DNA of 64,000 nt from Enterobacter hormaechei ATCC 49162 (GCF_001875655.1 NZ_MKEQ01000001.1:2294001-2358000), one strand, 5' to 3'. Positions 15,589 through 24,247 are shown, numbered from the stretch's first letter. Program-made: numbers and translations. The notes: generated by a model not told the origin, from the sequence alone.

Positions 15589-16139
15589 ATACCGGAACCA
15601 TTACTCAGGAAGCTCTCAACGATTACCGCGCGGCAATAAAAAGCTGGCTGACACTACGTAATGTGCAAAGTACCAGCCAGCTTCGTCTGGCTGCTTTGCT
15701 GGATACTGAAGAAAAACCCGCAGCATATGCCAGCCAGCTTGAGGATCTTCGTGAGCGTCTTGCACTCCTCGAATGGCAGATTAACTGTGCCGCCCGGGAT
15801 GGTCTTTATGCTCACCAGATTGTGCTGGAAAGCTGTGTTACAAGCGCAACGGAAAACTTCATGAGCGAGCATGGTGATGCACTCACTGACGCTCTGGCTC
15901 CTTTTCTTTGCGCACCATACGGGCTTGAGGCGGCAATGAAAATATTACGAACCGCTGTAGCCCGACAAACGGAAGTCCGTACTCCGGTAATTCCAGCAGC
16001 ATATAAGAGCATTATCGACGAAACCGGATTAACGGTGGATGCATCAATGCGCGCTGATGCTTCAGCCAGTTTCACCCCGGCACAACATAAAGTTTTCCTG
16101 GCCCGCCTTAATCGACTTAATGAAAAAGGAGTGTGCTGA
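15585..16139 (+). CDS. psu: Psu-like polarity suppression protein
   Basis: A 184-residue helical protein (P4 Psu has 190). Shared features are the mid-protein HGDALTDALAPFL and the C-terminal SFTPAQHKVFLARLNRL, which parallels FTPAQ...F.R in P4 Psu. Psu binds Rho and suppresses its termination, and also decorates the small P4 capsid. The ATG overlaps the stop of the preceding gene (ATGA), and the Delta gene begins one base after the stop, so the operon is tightly coupled. Order here is Sid-Psu-Delta. Confidence 0.8.
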   Translation: MNTGTITQEALNDYRAAIKSWLTLRNVQSTSQLRLAALLDTEEKPAAYASQLEDLRERLALLEWQINCAARDGLYAHQIVLESCVTSATENFMSEHGDALTDALAPFLCAPYGLEAAMKILRTAVARQTEVRTPVIPAAYKSIIDETGLTVDASMRADASASFTPAQHKVFLARLNRLNEKGVC

Positions 16140-16140
16140 T

Positions 16141-16413
16141 ATGGCCCTGAAGTGTCCTGAATGTGGCGCGGTCGCTCACGCCAGAACCAGCGCCTATGAA
16201 GCTCCGTCGGTTAAACGCTCATGGTATCAGTGCCAGAATCTGGAATGTTCCTGCACATTTACCGCACTGGAAAGCGTGGATACGATCATTATGAAGCCTC
16301 GACGCAATGAACAGGAATCAGACAAAGCAAAAATGCCGGAAAAACAGCAGCAAACTCTCAATCGCTATGGCTCCGCATCAAAGCTGTCAAACCGTCAGCA
16401 AATTCCTGTCTGA
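16141..16413 (+). CDS. Ogr/Delta-family zinc-finger late transcription activator
   Basis: A 90-residue protein with the family's Cys4 finger: CPECGAVAHAR (Cys 5 and 8) and YQCQNLECSCTF (Cys 30 and 35 region). Ogr/Delta proteins activate late promoters of P2-like helpers and P4 satellites by binding TGT-N12-ACA sites near -55; such a site lies at 14746-14763, so the operon probably activates itself. ATG 16141 directly follows the psu stop. A strong terminator follows the gene. Confidence 0.9.
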   Translation: MALKCPECGAVAHARTSAYEAPSVKRSWYQCQNLECSCTFTALESVDTIIMKPRRNEQESDKAKMPEKQQQTLNRYGSASKLSNRQQIPV

Positions 16414-16435
16414 TTAACAAAATACGCCCACGAAG

Positions 16436-16460
16436 TCCCGGTCCAGTACCGGGATTTTTT
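16436..16460 (+). terminator. Late operon terminator
   Basis: TCCCGGT-CCAGT-ACCGGGA followed by six T residues, 23 bases after the Delta stop codon. A clear intrinsic terminator. Confidence 0.9.
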
Positions 16461-16504
16461 ACGCCTTTTCCCTGGCTGGCCTGAGAGCGTATGAGTGCAT
16501 ATCT

Positions 16505-16641
16505 ATGGCGCATGAAAACGCATGAGTCTCATGCGCCATTTTTGACGCGAAAGCCCTTGTGTGGTGGCTTCTGAGACGATTTACGGGGTGCATGAAAACC
16601 AGTCTGTTAAGCGAAGCGGGCAGGCGGGCGGGGCTGTGCAC
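16505..16641. other. Inverted repeats and putative cos region
   Basis: A perfect 11-bp inverted repeat (ATGGCGCATGA, 16505-16515 and 16529-16539) has a competing inner stem CGCATGA (16519-16525). GCATGAAAAC occurs twice (16510 and 16590). Further on, 16617-16641 reads GCGGGCAGGCGGGCGGGG then CTGTGCAC, similar in character to the G-rich P2/P4 cos end. The gap 16461-16808 has no gene. cos identity is inferred from position after the late operon and from composition. Confidence 0.45.
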
Positions 16642-16808
16642 GTTGGTGATTTTGTAATTATGTAGTTTAATATTGAGTTTCTCCCAAAAGTAGGTTTAAT
16701 ATAGCTTCAGCTACGATGTAGTTTTGATACAGCATTGAATAATCTTCTTTTAATTAATTTAGCCAAGCAGTTATTTTACGGTGCAAATACATTACAAGGT
16801 TCTAATCC

Positions 16809-18794
16809 ATGCATTTAAAAAATATGACTATCGGTGGTTTTAAAAGTTTTTCATATAATGAACCACAAAAAATTTCATTTGAAAAAGACAGAACAGTATT
16901 CATAGGTAACAATGGAACCGGAAAGAGTGCAATTCTTGATGCACTAAATAAATTATTCAGTGTTTCAAATTCATTCCGAACCATATATCCTTCTGAATTT
17001 CATGTTGAAAACGAAGATGATCAAACCCAAATTAAAAATCTCTTCATAGATGTCACATTTGCTTTCGGCAAAATAAAAGATGATGTAAGTATCCCTTCGT
17101 TAATAGAACAAATGACACTCGATGACGGAGAGGATGTAATCTTTAGGGTCCGACTTGAAGCATCATTAAGTTATGAATTTTCAGATGTCGGCGATATAGA
17201 TGAAAACATCTATATCATTACAGATATCTCAGAAACTCCCAGCGATGATTGCAAAATAAAATTATCACCATTGATTCGAAATTCAATTCAAATCCATTAC
17301 GTACCTGCGACCAGAGATCCATTAAAACAATTAACTTACTCCTCATCAGCGGTTTTGGGTAAGTTAATGAAAGCGATTAACTGGGATGAAAATGCTAGGG
17401 ACGAGTATAAAGAGAAAGCATTAGAACTGATTGCCATCGCGAAGAAAAACAAAGAGATAAGTTTAATATCAGAGTCCATTAATAGTGGATGGTCAACACT
17501 TTATAAAGAGAGTGTACTTTCAAATGCCCAATTAGACTTCCCTCTAAACTCGATAGATGACTTGATGAAGTTAGTTACTTTATTCTTAAGTCCCAATGAA
17601 CAAGGTGCAATTATATCGGCTGAATTACTTAGTGATGGTCAAAGATCCCTGATGTATCTTGCAATAATCAATGCATTATTTAACGTGGAAATAAAAATAA
17701 AACACGCGGCTAAAGGTGAATATAGTTTTGATAAATCAAAATTAAGACTCCCAATATTTAGCTTAATTTCATTAGAAGAACCAGAAAACCATTTATCACC
17801 TCATTATCTCGGTAGGATAATAAAGTTATTTTCCAACTATGCCGAGAAAGATTCATTCCAAATGGTAATGTCTACGCATTCAACCTCTATAATGTCCAGA
17901 ATAGAACCTGAACAGGTTCGACATTTTTCCTTGAAAAACACTTGTAGTGTTATAAATAAATTAGAACTACCGTTGAAATCCGATGAGAAATTTAAATTTA
18001 TAAATGAAGCGGTCAAATCATATCCTGAAATATATTTTGCTAGTCTTGTAATTTTAGTGGAGGGTGATAGTGAGCAGGTAATACTACCCAAAATATTTGA
18101 ATCTTATAACTTTGACGCAGATAGTAAAAATATTGCAATTGCTCCTTTAGGTGGTAGGCATGTAAATCATTTCTGGCGCTTACTTGAGTCTTTAAAAGTA
18201 CCTTACATAACATTATTAGATCTCGACCTAGGAAGAAATGGTGGAGGATTTGAAAGAATCAAATATGCCATAAAACAATTATCCTCTCATAGGAATGTAA
18301 CTTATTTACATTCTGAGATGCTTGACCGATTACCTAATTGGGACTCGGAGCAAGATCCATTAACTTTTACAATATGTTACAAAGATGGAAAAGAAGTAAA
18401 TATTGTCGACGAGTTAAAAAAGCATAATATATTTTTCTCTGCTCCTTTAGATATAGACTATATGATGATTAATTCGTTTCCTGAAATTTATTGTGAAATA
18501 GATTCAGAAAACAATGAAAGGGGACCAGAGGTTTTGAAGCAAGAAAAAATAATTGAAAATGACATAATAAAACAAGTCCTTAAAGATGGAAACAAAGGGA
18601 ATAAAAATTATAAACATGATAATGGTTATTTAACAAAATTTGTTTGGTATAATTATAGATTCCTTGGCAGTAAAAGCAAACCAGCCTCTCACATACGGCT
18701 TATTAATAAAATAAAGGGATCACTTGTCGAAAGGATGCCAAGCGTTCTTAAAGAATTAGTAGAAAGAGTGGGAGAGATTAGCCATGGTAGATAA
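16809..18794 (+). CDS. gajA: OLD-family ATPase-TOPRIM nuclease, GajA-like (Gabija)
   Basis: A 661-residue protein. The ABC-type ATPase has Walker A GNNGTGKS (residues 33-40), signature-like LLSDGQRSLMYLAI near residue 275, Walker B LISLEEPENHLSP near residue 320 and the His-switch STHSTSIMSR near 355. A TOPRIM nuclease follows, with VILVEGDSEQ near residue 416 and the metal-binding LLDLDLGRNGG near 470. This ATPase-TOPRIM order is the class 2 OLD layout, and a UvrD helicase gene overlapping its 3' end by 11 bases is the pairing that defines Gabija, where GajA is a nucleotide-sensing DNA nuclease. It is about 80 residues longer than the Bacillus GajA I remember. Very AT-rich, unlike neighbouring P4 genes. 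Confidence 0.8.
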   Translation: MHLKNMTIGGFKSFSYNEPQKISFEKDRTVFIGNNGTGKSAILDALNKLFSVSNSFRTIYPSEFHVENEDDQTQIKNLFIDVTFAFGKIKDDVSIPSLIEQMTLDDGEDVIFRVRLEASLSYEFSDVGDIDENIYIITDISETPSDDCKIKLSPLIRNSIQIHYVPATRDPLKQLTYSSSAVLGKLMKAINWDENARDEYKEKALELIAIAKKNKEISLISESINSGWSTLYKESVLSNAQLDFPLNSIDDLMKLVTLFLSPNEQGAIISAELLSDGQRSLMYLAIINALFNVEIKIKHAAKGEYSFDKSKLRLPIFSLISLEEPENHLSPHYLGRIIKLFSNYAEKDSFQMVMSTHSTSIMSRIEPEQVRHFSLKNTCSVINKLELPLKSDEKFKFINEAVKSYPEIYFASLVILVEGDSEQVILPKIFESYNFDADSKNIAIAPLGGRHVNHFWRLLESLKVPYITLLDLDLGRNGGGFERIKYAIKQLSSHRNVTYLHSEMLDRLPNWDSEQDPLTFTICYKDGKEVNIVDELKKHNIFFSAPLDIDYMMINSFPEIYCEIDSENNERGPEVLKQEKIIENDIIKQVLKDGNKGNKNYKHDNGYLTKFVWYNYRFLGSKSKPASHIRLINKIKGSLVERMPSVLKELVERVGEISHGR

Positions 18795-20454
18795 TTCTTT
18801 ACCACAATGGAATCCAGAAGAATTCATTGTTAAAACTAATGAGTTAGAAAGTATTATTTATGAACAAGACTCATTATCAATACTAGCAGGGCCTGGGGCT
18901 GGTAAAACTGAGATGCTTGCTCAAAAAACCATTTATCTTTTAGAGCATGATATTTGCCCTTGGCCTAAGAAAATTCTTTTCCTAACATTCAAAAACGAAG
19001 CTAGTAAAAATGTCAAAGATAGAGTATTAAAGCGCTCACCTGAGGCAAATGACAGATTTCTATCTAAGACTTATCATTCCTTTGCTAAATCTATCGTCGA
19101 TAGATTCAGATTATCACTTGATGAAAACATAAGACCTAATGCAGGATATGATGTTATATTCAAGGGTAAGAGCGATAAAAACAAAGTTCATATTAGTGAT
19201 GTAATTAAATATGCGTCAGCAATAATAAAAAACAATGGAAAAATTCCGATTTTATATCAGGAATGTTTTACTCATATTTTTCTTGATGAATTCCAAGATA
19301 CCACATTACAGCAGTATGAGCTTATTTCATTATTATTCTTGAATAGCCAAGTAAAAATTATTTGTGTAGGAGATCTAAATCAAAGCATTATGCTTTTTGC
19401 TCAAGCTTATCCTGAAATATATCGACTAGTAGAGACAGATTTTAAACCTAAAAGAAAATTACTAATTAGTAATTTTAGAGCCGGCGTTAAAATAAAAGAA
19501 TTCCTAAGCCACTTTCAACCTTTTGTCGAAAAAGGAGTATTTAATCAGATAACACCACATAAAAATAATAACTGCACAATTCATCATTTTAATGATGATA
19601 TCAATGAGTCGGAATTCATAACTGACTATGTATTAAATAAAATTGCATCTGGATTTTCACCAGAAGACATATGTATACTCACCCGACAAAAATCAAGCAA
19701 CTACAGTGCTAAATTATGTGATCGATTAAATAATAAAGGCATCAGTAATATTGTTTATGATACTTTTCAGGATGCGATAGCAGATCCATTAGGAATTATC
19801 TTTAGTTTAATCCTCGAATGTGCATTGATAAAATCACCTAAGGCTTGGTCTGAGTTGTTAAATCTATATATAGAACTGAACATAATAGATGAGAACAATG
19901 ACTCTGATAATAATAAGTTAATAACGTTTATTGATTATTTTTCAACTACTAAAAAAGCTACGGCTTTCAACGACTATAAGAATGTTTTAGATTTTATAAC
20001 AAATATAATTGATCACATAGGCCTCAATCTAATAAAGAGCAAATGGCCACAACACAAATCAGTTGAACATACAAAATACATTTGGACGGAGTTAGCTAAA
20101 CAACTTCATAAAATATACTCAAATAATATTGACAGAGAAACAATTGTGATGAATTTCTGTGGGAAGCAATCATTAAAAATAATGAACATACATAAATGCA
20201 AAGGGCTTGAGTATAAAGCCGTGATACTAATTGGTTTCGAGGACGAGGCTTTCTGGAATTATTCTGATGATAACTTCGAAGAGCGATGCGTTCTGTATGT
20301 GGCGTTTACTAGAGCTAAAGAAGAGATATTAATAACACAATCAGATTATAGAGACTTTATATCTGGTGGCAGAAAAAAAACCAGTCAAGAAATCACTTCA
20401 AAATTAAGGGATAATTTAATCGACAAATGCGGGTTTATACTCCACTTACATTAG
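18784..20454 (+). CDS. gajB: UvrD/Rep-like helicase, GajB-like (Gabija)
   Basis: A 556-residue SF1 helicase. Motif I is GPGAGKTE (residues 36-43), motif Ia FLTFKNEASKNV, motif II FLDEFQDTT near 167, motif III VGDLNQSIM near 197, motif IV SNFRAG near 235, motif V IHKCKGLEYKAV near 469, and motif VI YVAFTRAKEE near 505. It is a full helicase core, slightly longer than typical GajB. In Gabija the helicase-like subunit forms a complex with GajA and is activated by DNA termini. The ATG lies inside gajA with GGGAGAG upstream, so the two proteins are translationally coupled. The gene converges with int. Confidence 0.8.
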   Translation: MVDNSLPQWNPEEFIVKTNELESIIYEQDSLSILAGPGAGKTEMLAQKTIYLLEHDICPWPKKILFLTFKNEASKNVKDRVLKRSPEANDRFLSKTYHSFAKSIVDRFRLSLDENIRPNAGYDVIFKGKSDKNKVHISDVIKYASAIIKNNGKIPILYQECFTHIFLDEFQDTTLQQYELISLLFLNSQVKIICVGDLNQSIMLFAQAYPEIYRLVETDFKPKRKLLISNFRAGVKIKEFLSHFQPFVEKGVFNQITPHKNNNCTIHHFNDDINESEFITDYVLNKIASGFSPEDICILTRQKSSNYSAKLCDRLNNKGISNIVYDTFQDAIADPLGIIFSLILECALIKSPKAWSELLNLYIELNIIDENNDSDNNKLITFIDYFSTTKKATAFNDYKNVLDFITNIIDHIGLNLIKSKWPQHKSVEHTKYIWTELAKQLHKIYSNNIDRETIVMNFCGKQSLKIMNIHKCKGLEYKAVILIGFEDEAFWNYSDDNFEERCVLYVAFTRAKEEILITQSDYRDFISGGRKKTSQEITSKLRDNLIDKCGFILHLH

Positions 20455-20486
20455 TCGCAAAGTATCTCATAGAGAAGTATCATATT

Positions 20487-21746
20487 TTATGATCCTTCTC
20501 TAGCAAAGTCATAAGGAGATATAGAACGTGATTTATTGGAATATAGAAAATCTGCCCACCACTGCACCATCAAACGACGCTCATCCAAATGCTCAGAAGT
20601 ATGAATATAAGCAGCACGCACATTATTACGCTCTGAGTGGCTCAACTGGCGCTCGATCGCATCATCGCTCCATAGCCCTGACTCCCCCAATGCACCACGC
20701 GCCATCGTTCTGAACCCATGCCCACATACCTCAGTTTTCGTGTCATATCCCATTGCACGCAATGCACTATTTACCGTGTTTTCACTCATAACCTTAGTTG
20801 CGTCATGATCTCCAGGGAACAGCAGCTCTTTATCGCCACTAATCTGCTTAAGCTGCTCTAACAAAACCATCGCCTGCCGACTAAGCGGAACGATATGCTC
20901 CTCTTTCATTTTCATGCCACGATACGAGTAACGCACACCTTTTATTTCCTCTCGCTTTGCAGGTATACGCCAGAGAGATTTATCAAAGTCGAACTCATCC
21001 CATCTCGCAAAACGTAGCTCACTGGAACGCACAAAAGTTAGCAAAGAAAGCTCGACCGCGATCCGTGTCATTACACGGCCACGATATGCAGCAAGACGTG
21101 CAAGAAACTCAGGGAACCGGCTAGAAGGTAAAGCAGGGTAATGTCGCGCTTTGGTTGTCGATAGTGCACCGGCCATATCGCTGGCTGGATTTGAGTCGAT
21201 GTAATCGTTCTGTACGGCATAACGCATAATGGCCGTGACGCGCTGTTGCAGGCGCTGAGCGACATCGTGTTTGCCACTGGCATCAACTTTTTTAATCGGG
21301 GCTAACAGGTGGCTAGTTTTAAGCTGCCGAATGTCGGACGAACCGATATGAGGGAAGATATAAAGCTCAAGATAGCGAAGAACGCGCGATCGATGGTCTT
21401 CACTCCAGCGCTTGTTACTGGCATGCCATTCTCGGGCGATAGTTTCAAAAGTATATGCCCCCGAATTCGCGGCCTGAGCTTCTTTCTGTTCGGCTTTTGG
21501 GTCTATGCCCTGCACTAAAAGCTTTTTAGCTTCATCGCGTTTTGCTCTTGCCTGAGCAAGCGTCACAGTAGGCCAAACACCAAAAGCGAGGCGATCCTCT
21601 TTTTTGTCAGAGGGACGTCTGTATTTCATGCGCCAGTATTTGGAACCTTTGGCCGAAACCTCAAGATACAAACCGCCACCATCGGCCATTTTGTAGGTTT
21701 TGTCTTTTGGCTTTGCGGTCTCGACCTGTCTGGCGTTGAGCTTCAT
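20487..21746 (-). CDS. int: P4-family tyrosine integrase
   Basis: A 419-residue recombinase. The N-terminal DUF4102-type arm-binding domain reads MKLNARQVETAKPKDKTYKM and ADGGGLYLEV. The catalytic domain has Arg in FVRSSELRFARW, HGFRTMARG (HxxR) and LSHSERNNVRAAYIH with the nucleophile Tyr. I chose ATG 21746, since the family starts MKLN; ATG 21758, four codons earlier, is in frame. The gene points away from leuX, and its start is 170 bases from the att core, as in other P4-like elements that use leuX. TGCCCCC sites overlap the start and could let Int repress itself. Confidence 0.95.
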   Translation of the reverse strand: MKLNARQVETAKPKDKTYKMADGGGLYLEVSAKGSKYWRMKYRRPSDKKEDRLAFGVWPTVTLAQARAKRDEAKKLLVQGIDPKAEQKEAQAANSGAYTFETIAREWHASNKRWSEDHRSRVLRYLELYIFPHIGSSDIRQLKTSHLLAPIKKVDASGKHDVAQRLQQRVTAIMRYAVQNDYIDSNPASDMAGALSTTKARHYPALPSSRFPEFLARLAAYRGRVMTRIAVELSLLTFVRSSELRFARWDEFDFDKSLWRIPAKREEIKGVRYSYRGMKMKEEHIVPLSRQAMVLLEQLKQISGDKELLFPGDHDATKVMSENTVNSALRAMGYDTKTEVCGHGFRTMARGALGESGLWSDDAIERQLSHSERNNVRAAYIHTSEHLDERRLMVQWWADFLYSNKSRSISPYDFAREGS

Positions 21747-21748
21747 TT

Positions 21749-21795
21749 GGGGGCACATTTCTAATCGAAGTTAAGATGCCCCCAATTATGCCCCC
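21749..21795. promoter_or_regulatory. Candidate integrase arm-type sites (right end)
   Basis: Three TGCCCCC heptamers: inverse at 21749-21755, direct at 21777-21783 and 21789-21795. They lie between the int start and leuX and match the pair near the left att core, including the shared 12-mer AATTATGCCCCC. Confidence 0.5.
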
Positions 21796-21909
21796 AATGA
21801 CATCCGGATTTCAACGGACAACCTCGGACGACGCAGGACGTAAAAATCGCTGCAAGCATTGATTTTAAAGGGATAGTTAGACTTTCTCGGATGGTCTTGG
21901 AAGTACTAA

Positions 21910-21994
21910 TGGTGCCGAAGGCCGGACTCGAACCGGCACGTATTTCTACGGTTGATTTTGAATCAACTGCGTCTACCGATTTCGCCACTTCGGC
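21910..21994 (-). tRNA. leuX: tRNA-Leu (CAA), leuX
   Basis: An 85-base tRNA with encoded CCA. The minus strand starts GCCGAAGTGGCGAAATCGGT, has the long variable arm of tRNA-Leu, the anticodon loop TTCAAAA (anticodon CAA reading UUG), the T-loop GTTCGAGTCC and the closing acceptor strand. leuX is a classical integration site of P4-like elements and genomic islands. Confidence 0.97.
21916..21930. repeat. Right att core within leuX
   Basis: The second copy of CGAAGGCCGGACTCG; it corresponds to the 3' part of the tRNA (T-arm and acceptor), so integration leaves leuX intact. Confidence 0.85.
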
Positions 21995-22099
21995 ACTGAA
22001 GGGGATGCGGAAACGTTGTGGATTATACCTGTCGCGCGCCGCCATGCAAGCGACGACGCGCTAAACCCGCGCTAAGTGCCCAAAAAACCAGCGCTACCG

Positions 22100-22822
22100 T
22101 CAGTCTAGCTCAGACACCGCCAACCGAATCACCCCCGCCGCCTTCTGCTCCGGCAGCGCCAGCACCTTCGCCCACATCGCCTGCACCATATCGCAGGAGA
22201 GCTTCTCTTTGCCCGCCGCCTTCTCCGGCATCTGCAACAGCTGGATATCCTCGCCGTACTTATCGGCAAGTTGCTTCATAATCGGCCGGACATCCTCGAC
22301 AGCCGCCTCGCGTTCGGCCTGCGTCACGGTGTGGCGATTTTTGCCGTAGGCCGCGCGCATCATATCGGCGTCGGCCTGCATGCGTCGGTTCATCAGGTCT
22401 TTATCCAGCATGCGCATCGGGTTCACGCCGCCCTTCACCATCGGGTAGAGGAAGCGGAAACAGGCGTCGTCGCTCACTTTCTGGATGGCGGCGGTCTGCT
22501 CCATGTTGATGGTCATGTAGTTCACCACGTTGGCATCCGGGGCGTTTTGCAGGCGCGTCATCTGCAAATGCAGGATCTGCGGCTGGATGGTGTCGATAAT
22601 CTGCTGCTCCGGCTCGCCCGCTTTTTGCAGGGCGGCCATCTGGTCGAGAATACGCTGATGCAGCGCAGGCTCTTGCTCCTTAATCACCTGCCAGGCGGGC
22701 ATCGCGTTAAGGGCGGTATCCATCTGCTGTTCCGGGGCGCGTTGCCTGTCAAAGAACACCCAGAACGCCACGGCGGCAGCCGCGACAATAACAACGACCG
22801 TACTGATCCACGTTTTTTTCAT
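22100..22822 (-). CDS. Membrane-anchored periplasmic protein of unknown function
   Basis: A 240-residue protein. An N-terminal hydrophobic segment (ISTVVVIVAAAAVAFWVFF, residues 6-24) without a clear cleavage site or lipobox suggests an inner-membrane anchor with a helical periplasmic domain. Gln, Met and Ala are frequent (MDTALNAMPAWQVIKEQEPALHQRILDQM). I do not recognise a catalytic motif. It lies between leuX and miaE, 30 bases downstream of miaE on the same strand, so it may be cotranscribed with it. Confidence 0.75.
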   Translation of the reverse strand: MKKTWISTVVVIVAAAAVAFWVFFDRQRAPEQQMDTALNAMPAWQVIKEQEPALHQRILDQMAALQKAGEPEQQIIDTIQPQILHLQMTRLQNAPDANVVNYMTINMEQTAAIQKVSDDACFRFLYPMVKGGVNPMRMLDKDLMNRRMQADADMMRAAYGKNRHTVTQAEREAAVEDVRPIMKQLADKYGEDIQLLQMPEKAAGKEKLSCDMVQAMWAKVLALPEQKAAGVIRLAVSELD

Positions 22823-22852
22823 CTCGCATCCTTATCCTTGCGTTATGCCGGT

Positions 22853-23611
22853 TTACACCGGCACGCCGCTGTGGAAGCGAAACTCGTGGTCCGGTGTCGA
22901 GATAAGTGTGGCTTCAATTTCGCCAAAAAGCTGTATGCGCGGTGAGATATCGTCGTCGCTCACCTGCTGAGCCAGCGTCAGGTAGTCCTGATAGTGGCGC
23001 GCTTCCGAGCGCAGCAGCGAGAGATAGAACTTCTGCAAATCGTCGTCGAGGAACGGGGCCAGCGCGGCGAAGCGTTCGCAGGAGCGGGCTTCGATGTAGG
23101 CGCCGCAGATGAGCTTGTCGATCAGCGTCAGCGGTTCGTGGGTGCGCACTTCCTTCAGCATCCCTCTGGCGTAGCGGCTGGCGGTGATTTTGACGTACGG
23201 AATATCGCGGGCCAGCATCGCCTCGCGCACCTGCCAGAAGTGGTGCAGCTCCTCTTTAATCAGCAGCACCATGCTGTCGATGAGCGCCTGGCCCCACGGG
23301 TCGTCGGTTTTGGGCATCACGCTTTTGCCAATCTGCCTGTGCAGGGCGATGAAGTCCGGCTCCGGGCCGTCGCGGAAGGTGAACTGTTCGTAGGGTTTGA
23401 GCCACTCGAGCAGCGCGTCGGCACCGCTTTCGTCGGCGACGTATTTACGCACCAGCAGCAGCGCGGTCTGGGCGGCCTTAAGCTCGCACACCATGTGGTC
23501 GGTGAGCAGCAGCGGCAGGTTCGCCGGGTCGCGGGCTTTATCAATCCATGCTTGCGGGGTCGGGCACTGGAGGAAGTTGAGTACGGGGGCGAGTATCTGC
23601 GGGTAATCCAT
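22853..23611 (-). CDS. miaE: tRNA 2-methylthio-N6-isopentenyl-A37 hydroxylase MiaE
   Basis: A 252-residue non-haem diiron monooxygenase that hydroxylates ms2i6A37 to ms2io6A37 in tRNAs reading UNN codons. Ferritin-like helices carry the iron ligands: CELKAAQTA near residue 39, KEELHHFWQ (ExxH) near 112, YIEARSCERF near 165 and SEARHYQDY (ExxH) near 195. I chose ATG 23611, where the MiaE family begins; the open frame upstream overlaps rraB and is spurious. miaE is present in Salmonella and Enterobacter beside rraB and is missing from E. coli K-12. Confidence 0.95.
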   Translation of the reverse strand: MDYPQILAPVLNFLQCPTPQAWIDKARDPANLPLLLTDHMVCELKAAQTALLLVRKYVADESGADALLEWLKPYEQFTFRDGPEPDFIALHRQIGKSVMPKTDDPWGQALIDSMVLLIKEELHHFWQVREAMLARDIPYVKITASRYARGMLKEVRTHEPLTLIDKLICGAYIEARSCERFAALAPFLDDDLQKFYLSLLRSEARHYQDYLTLAQQVSDDDISPRIQLFGEIEATLISTPDHEFRFHSGVPV

Positions 23612-23657
23612 GGTTCTGCCTTGAAAAAGCGGTGGCGCGGGCCACCGCCTGAAACGC

Positions 23658-24083
23658 TTAGTGACGCACGCCGTCGTCGTCTTCGTCGACGTAATCTTCG
23701 TCGTCGCCTTCTTCGCCGTCTTCACCGTTCGGATCTTCGAAGTAGGTGCCCCAGCCGTCGTACTCCACGTCAAACTTCTCGGCCAGGTTCATCAGCTGTT
23801 CTACCTGCGCGTCAATCAGCTCCGCCTTCAGCGCGCCTTCGCTCAGGATATCGCAGCAGATGACGGTGTCGCCCTCTTCCACTTCCAGCTCTTCCGGCTC
23901 GGTCACTTCGTAACCCAGCTTGAAGGCTTCCACGGCCATTTTTTCCAGCGCGTCGAAATCATCCGCAGAGAAATGGTGCTCGATGGTGTACAGCGCGTCC
24001 GGATCGCTACCGTCTTCCAGCAGTTCTTCAATAATCAGACGCGTCTCTTCGCGTTGTTCTTCCAGGTGTTCCGGGTTTGCCAT
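23658..24083 (-). CDS. rraB: Regulator of RNase E activity RraB
   Basis: A 141-residue acidic protein that binds the RNase E C-terminal scaffold and inhibits mRNA decay. It begins [25 protein letters not shown], contains the typical [25 protein letters not shown], and ends in a long acidic tail ([11 protein letters not shown]). Length is close to E. coli RraB (138). It is divergent from argI, as in E. coli. Confidence 0.97.
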   Translation of the reverse strand: MANPEHLEEQREETRLIIEELLEDGSDPDALYTIEHHFSADDFDALEKMAVEAFKLGYEVTEPEELEVEEGDTVICCDILSEGALKAELIDAQVEQLMNLAEKFDVEYDGWGTYFEDPNGEDGEEGDDEDYVDEDDDGVRH

Positions 24084-24181
24084 GGCTCAATCCTCTTTAA
24101 AGTGCGGCAGATACTTCTATTTTCACACACGGACGGGTTTGCCTCCACCTTTGTAAGAAAGAATTGTGAAACGGGGTTGCA

Positions 24182-24220
24182 AATGAATAATTACACATAT
24201 AAAGTGAATTTTAATTCAAT
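24182..24220 (+). promoter_or_regulatory. argI operator: two ARG boxes
   Basis: AATGAATAATTACACATA (24182-24199) and AGTGAATTTTAATTCAAT (24203-24220) are 18-bp ARG boxes separated by 3 bp, the spacing used by the ArgR hexamer. They overlap the likely promoter (TTGCAA at 24177, TATAAA at 24198). Confidence 0.9.
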
Positions 24221-24247
24221 AAGTGGCGTTCGCCATGCGAGGATAAA

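Larger units (their letters stand above)
9867..21930. mobile_element. P4-like phage satellite integrated in leuX
   Basis: A 12-kb element bounded by a 15-bp direct repeat, one copy of which lies in the T-arm and acceptor end of leuX. From left to right it holds crr-like iterons, primase-helicase alpha, three small genes, a CI-like immunity RNA region, AlpA/Vis, an iteron origin, the Sid-Psu-Delta late operon, a cos-like region, a Gabija-type defence pair and a P4-family integrase. All functions known to be needed for P4-type parasitism of P2-like helpers seem present, and no gene is visibly broken. No helper prophage is in the window. The cargo between the late operon and int replaces the gop-beta-cII block of P4. 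Confidence 0.9.

Noticed and set aside
16809-20454. PARIS (AriA-AriB) as the satellite's defence system
   Set aside because: PARIS has a separate small TOPRIM protein beside an ABC-type ATPase; here TOPRIM is fused to the ATPase and the partner is a complete UvrD-like helicase.
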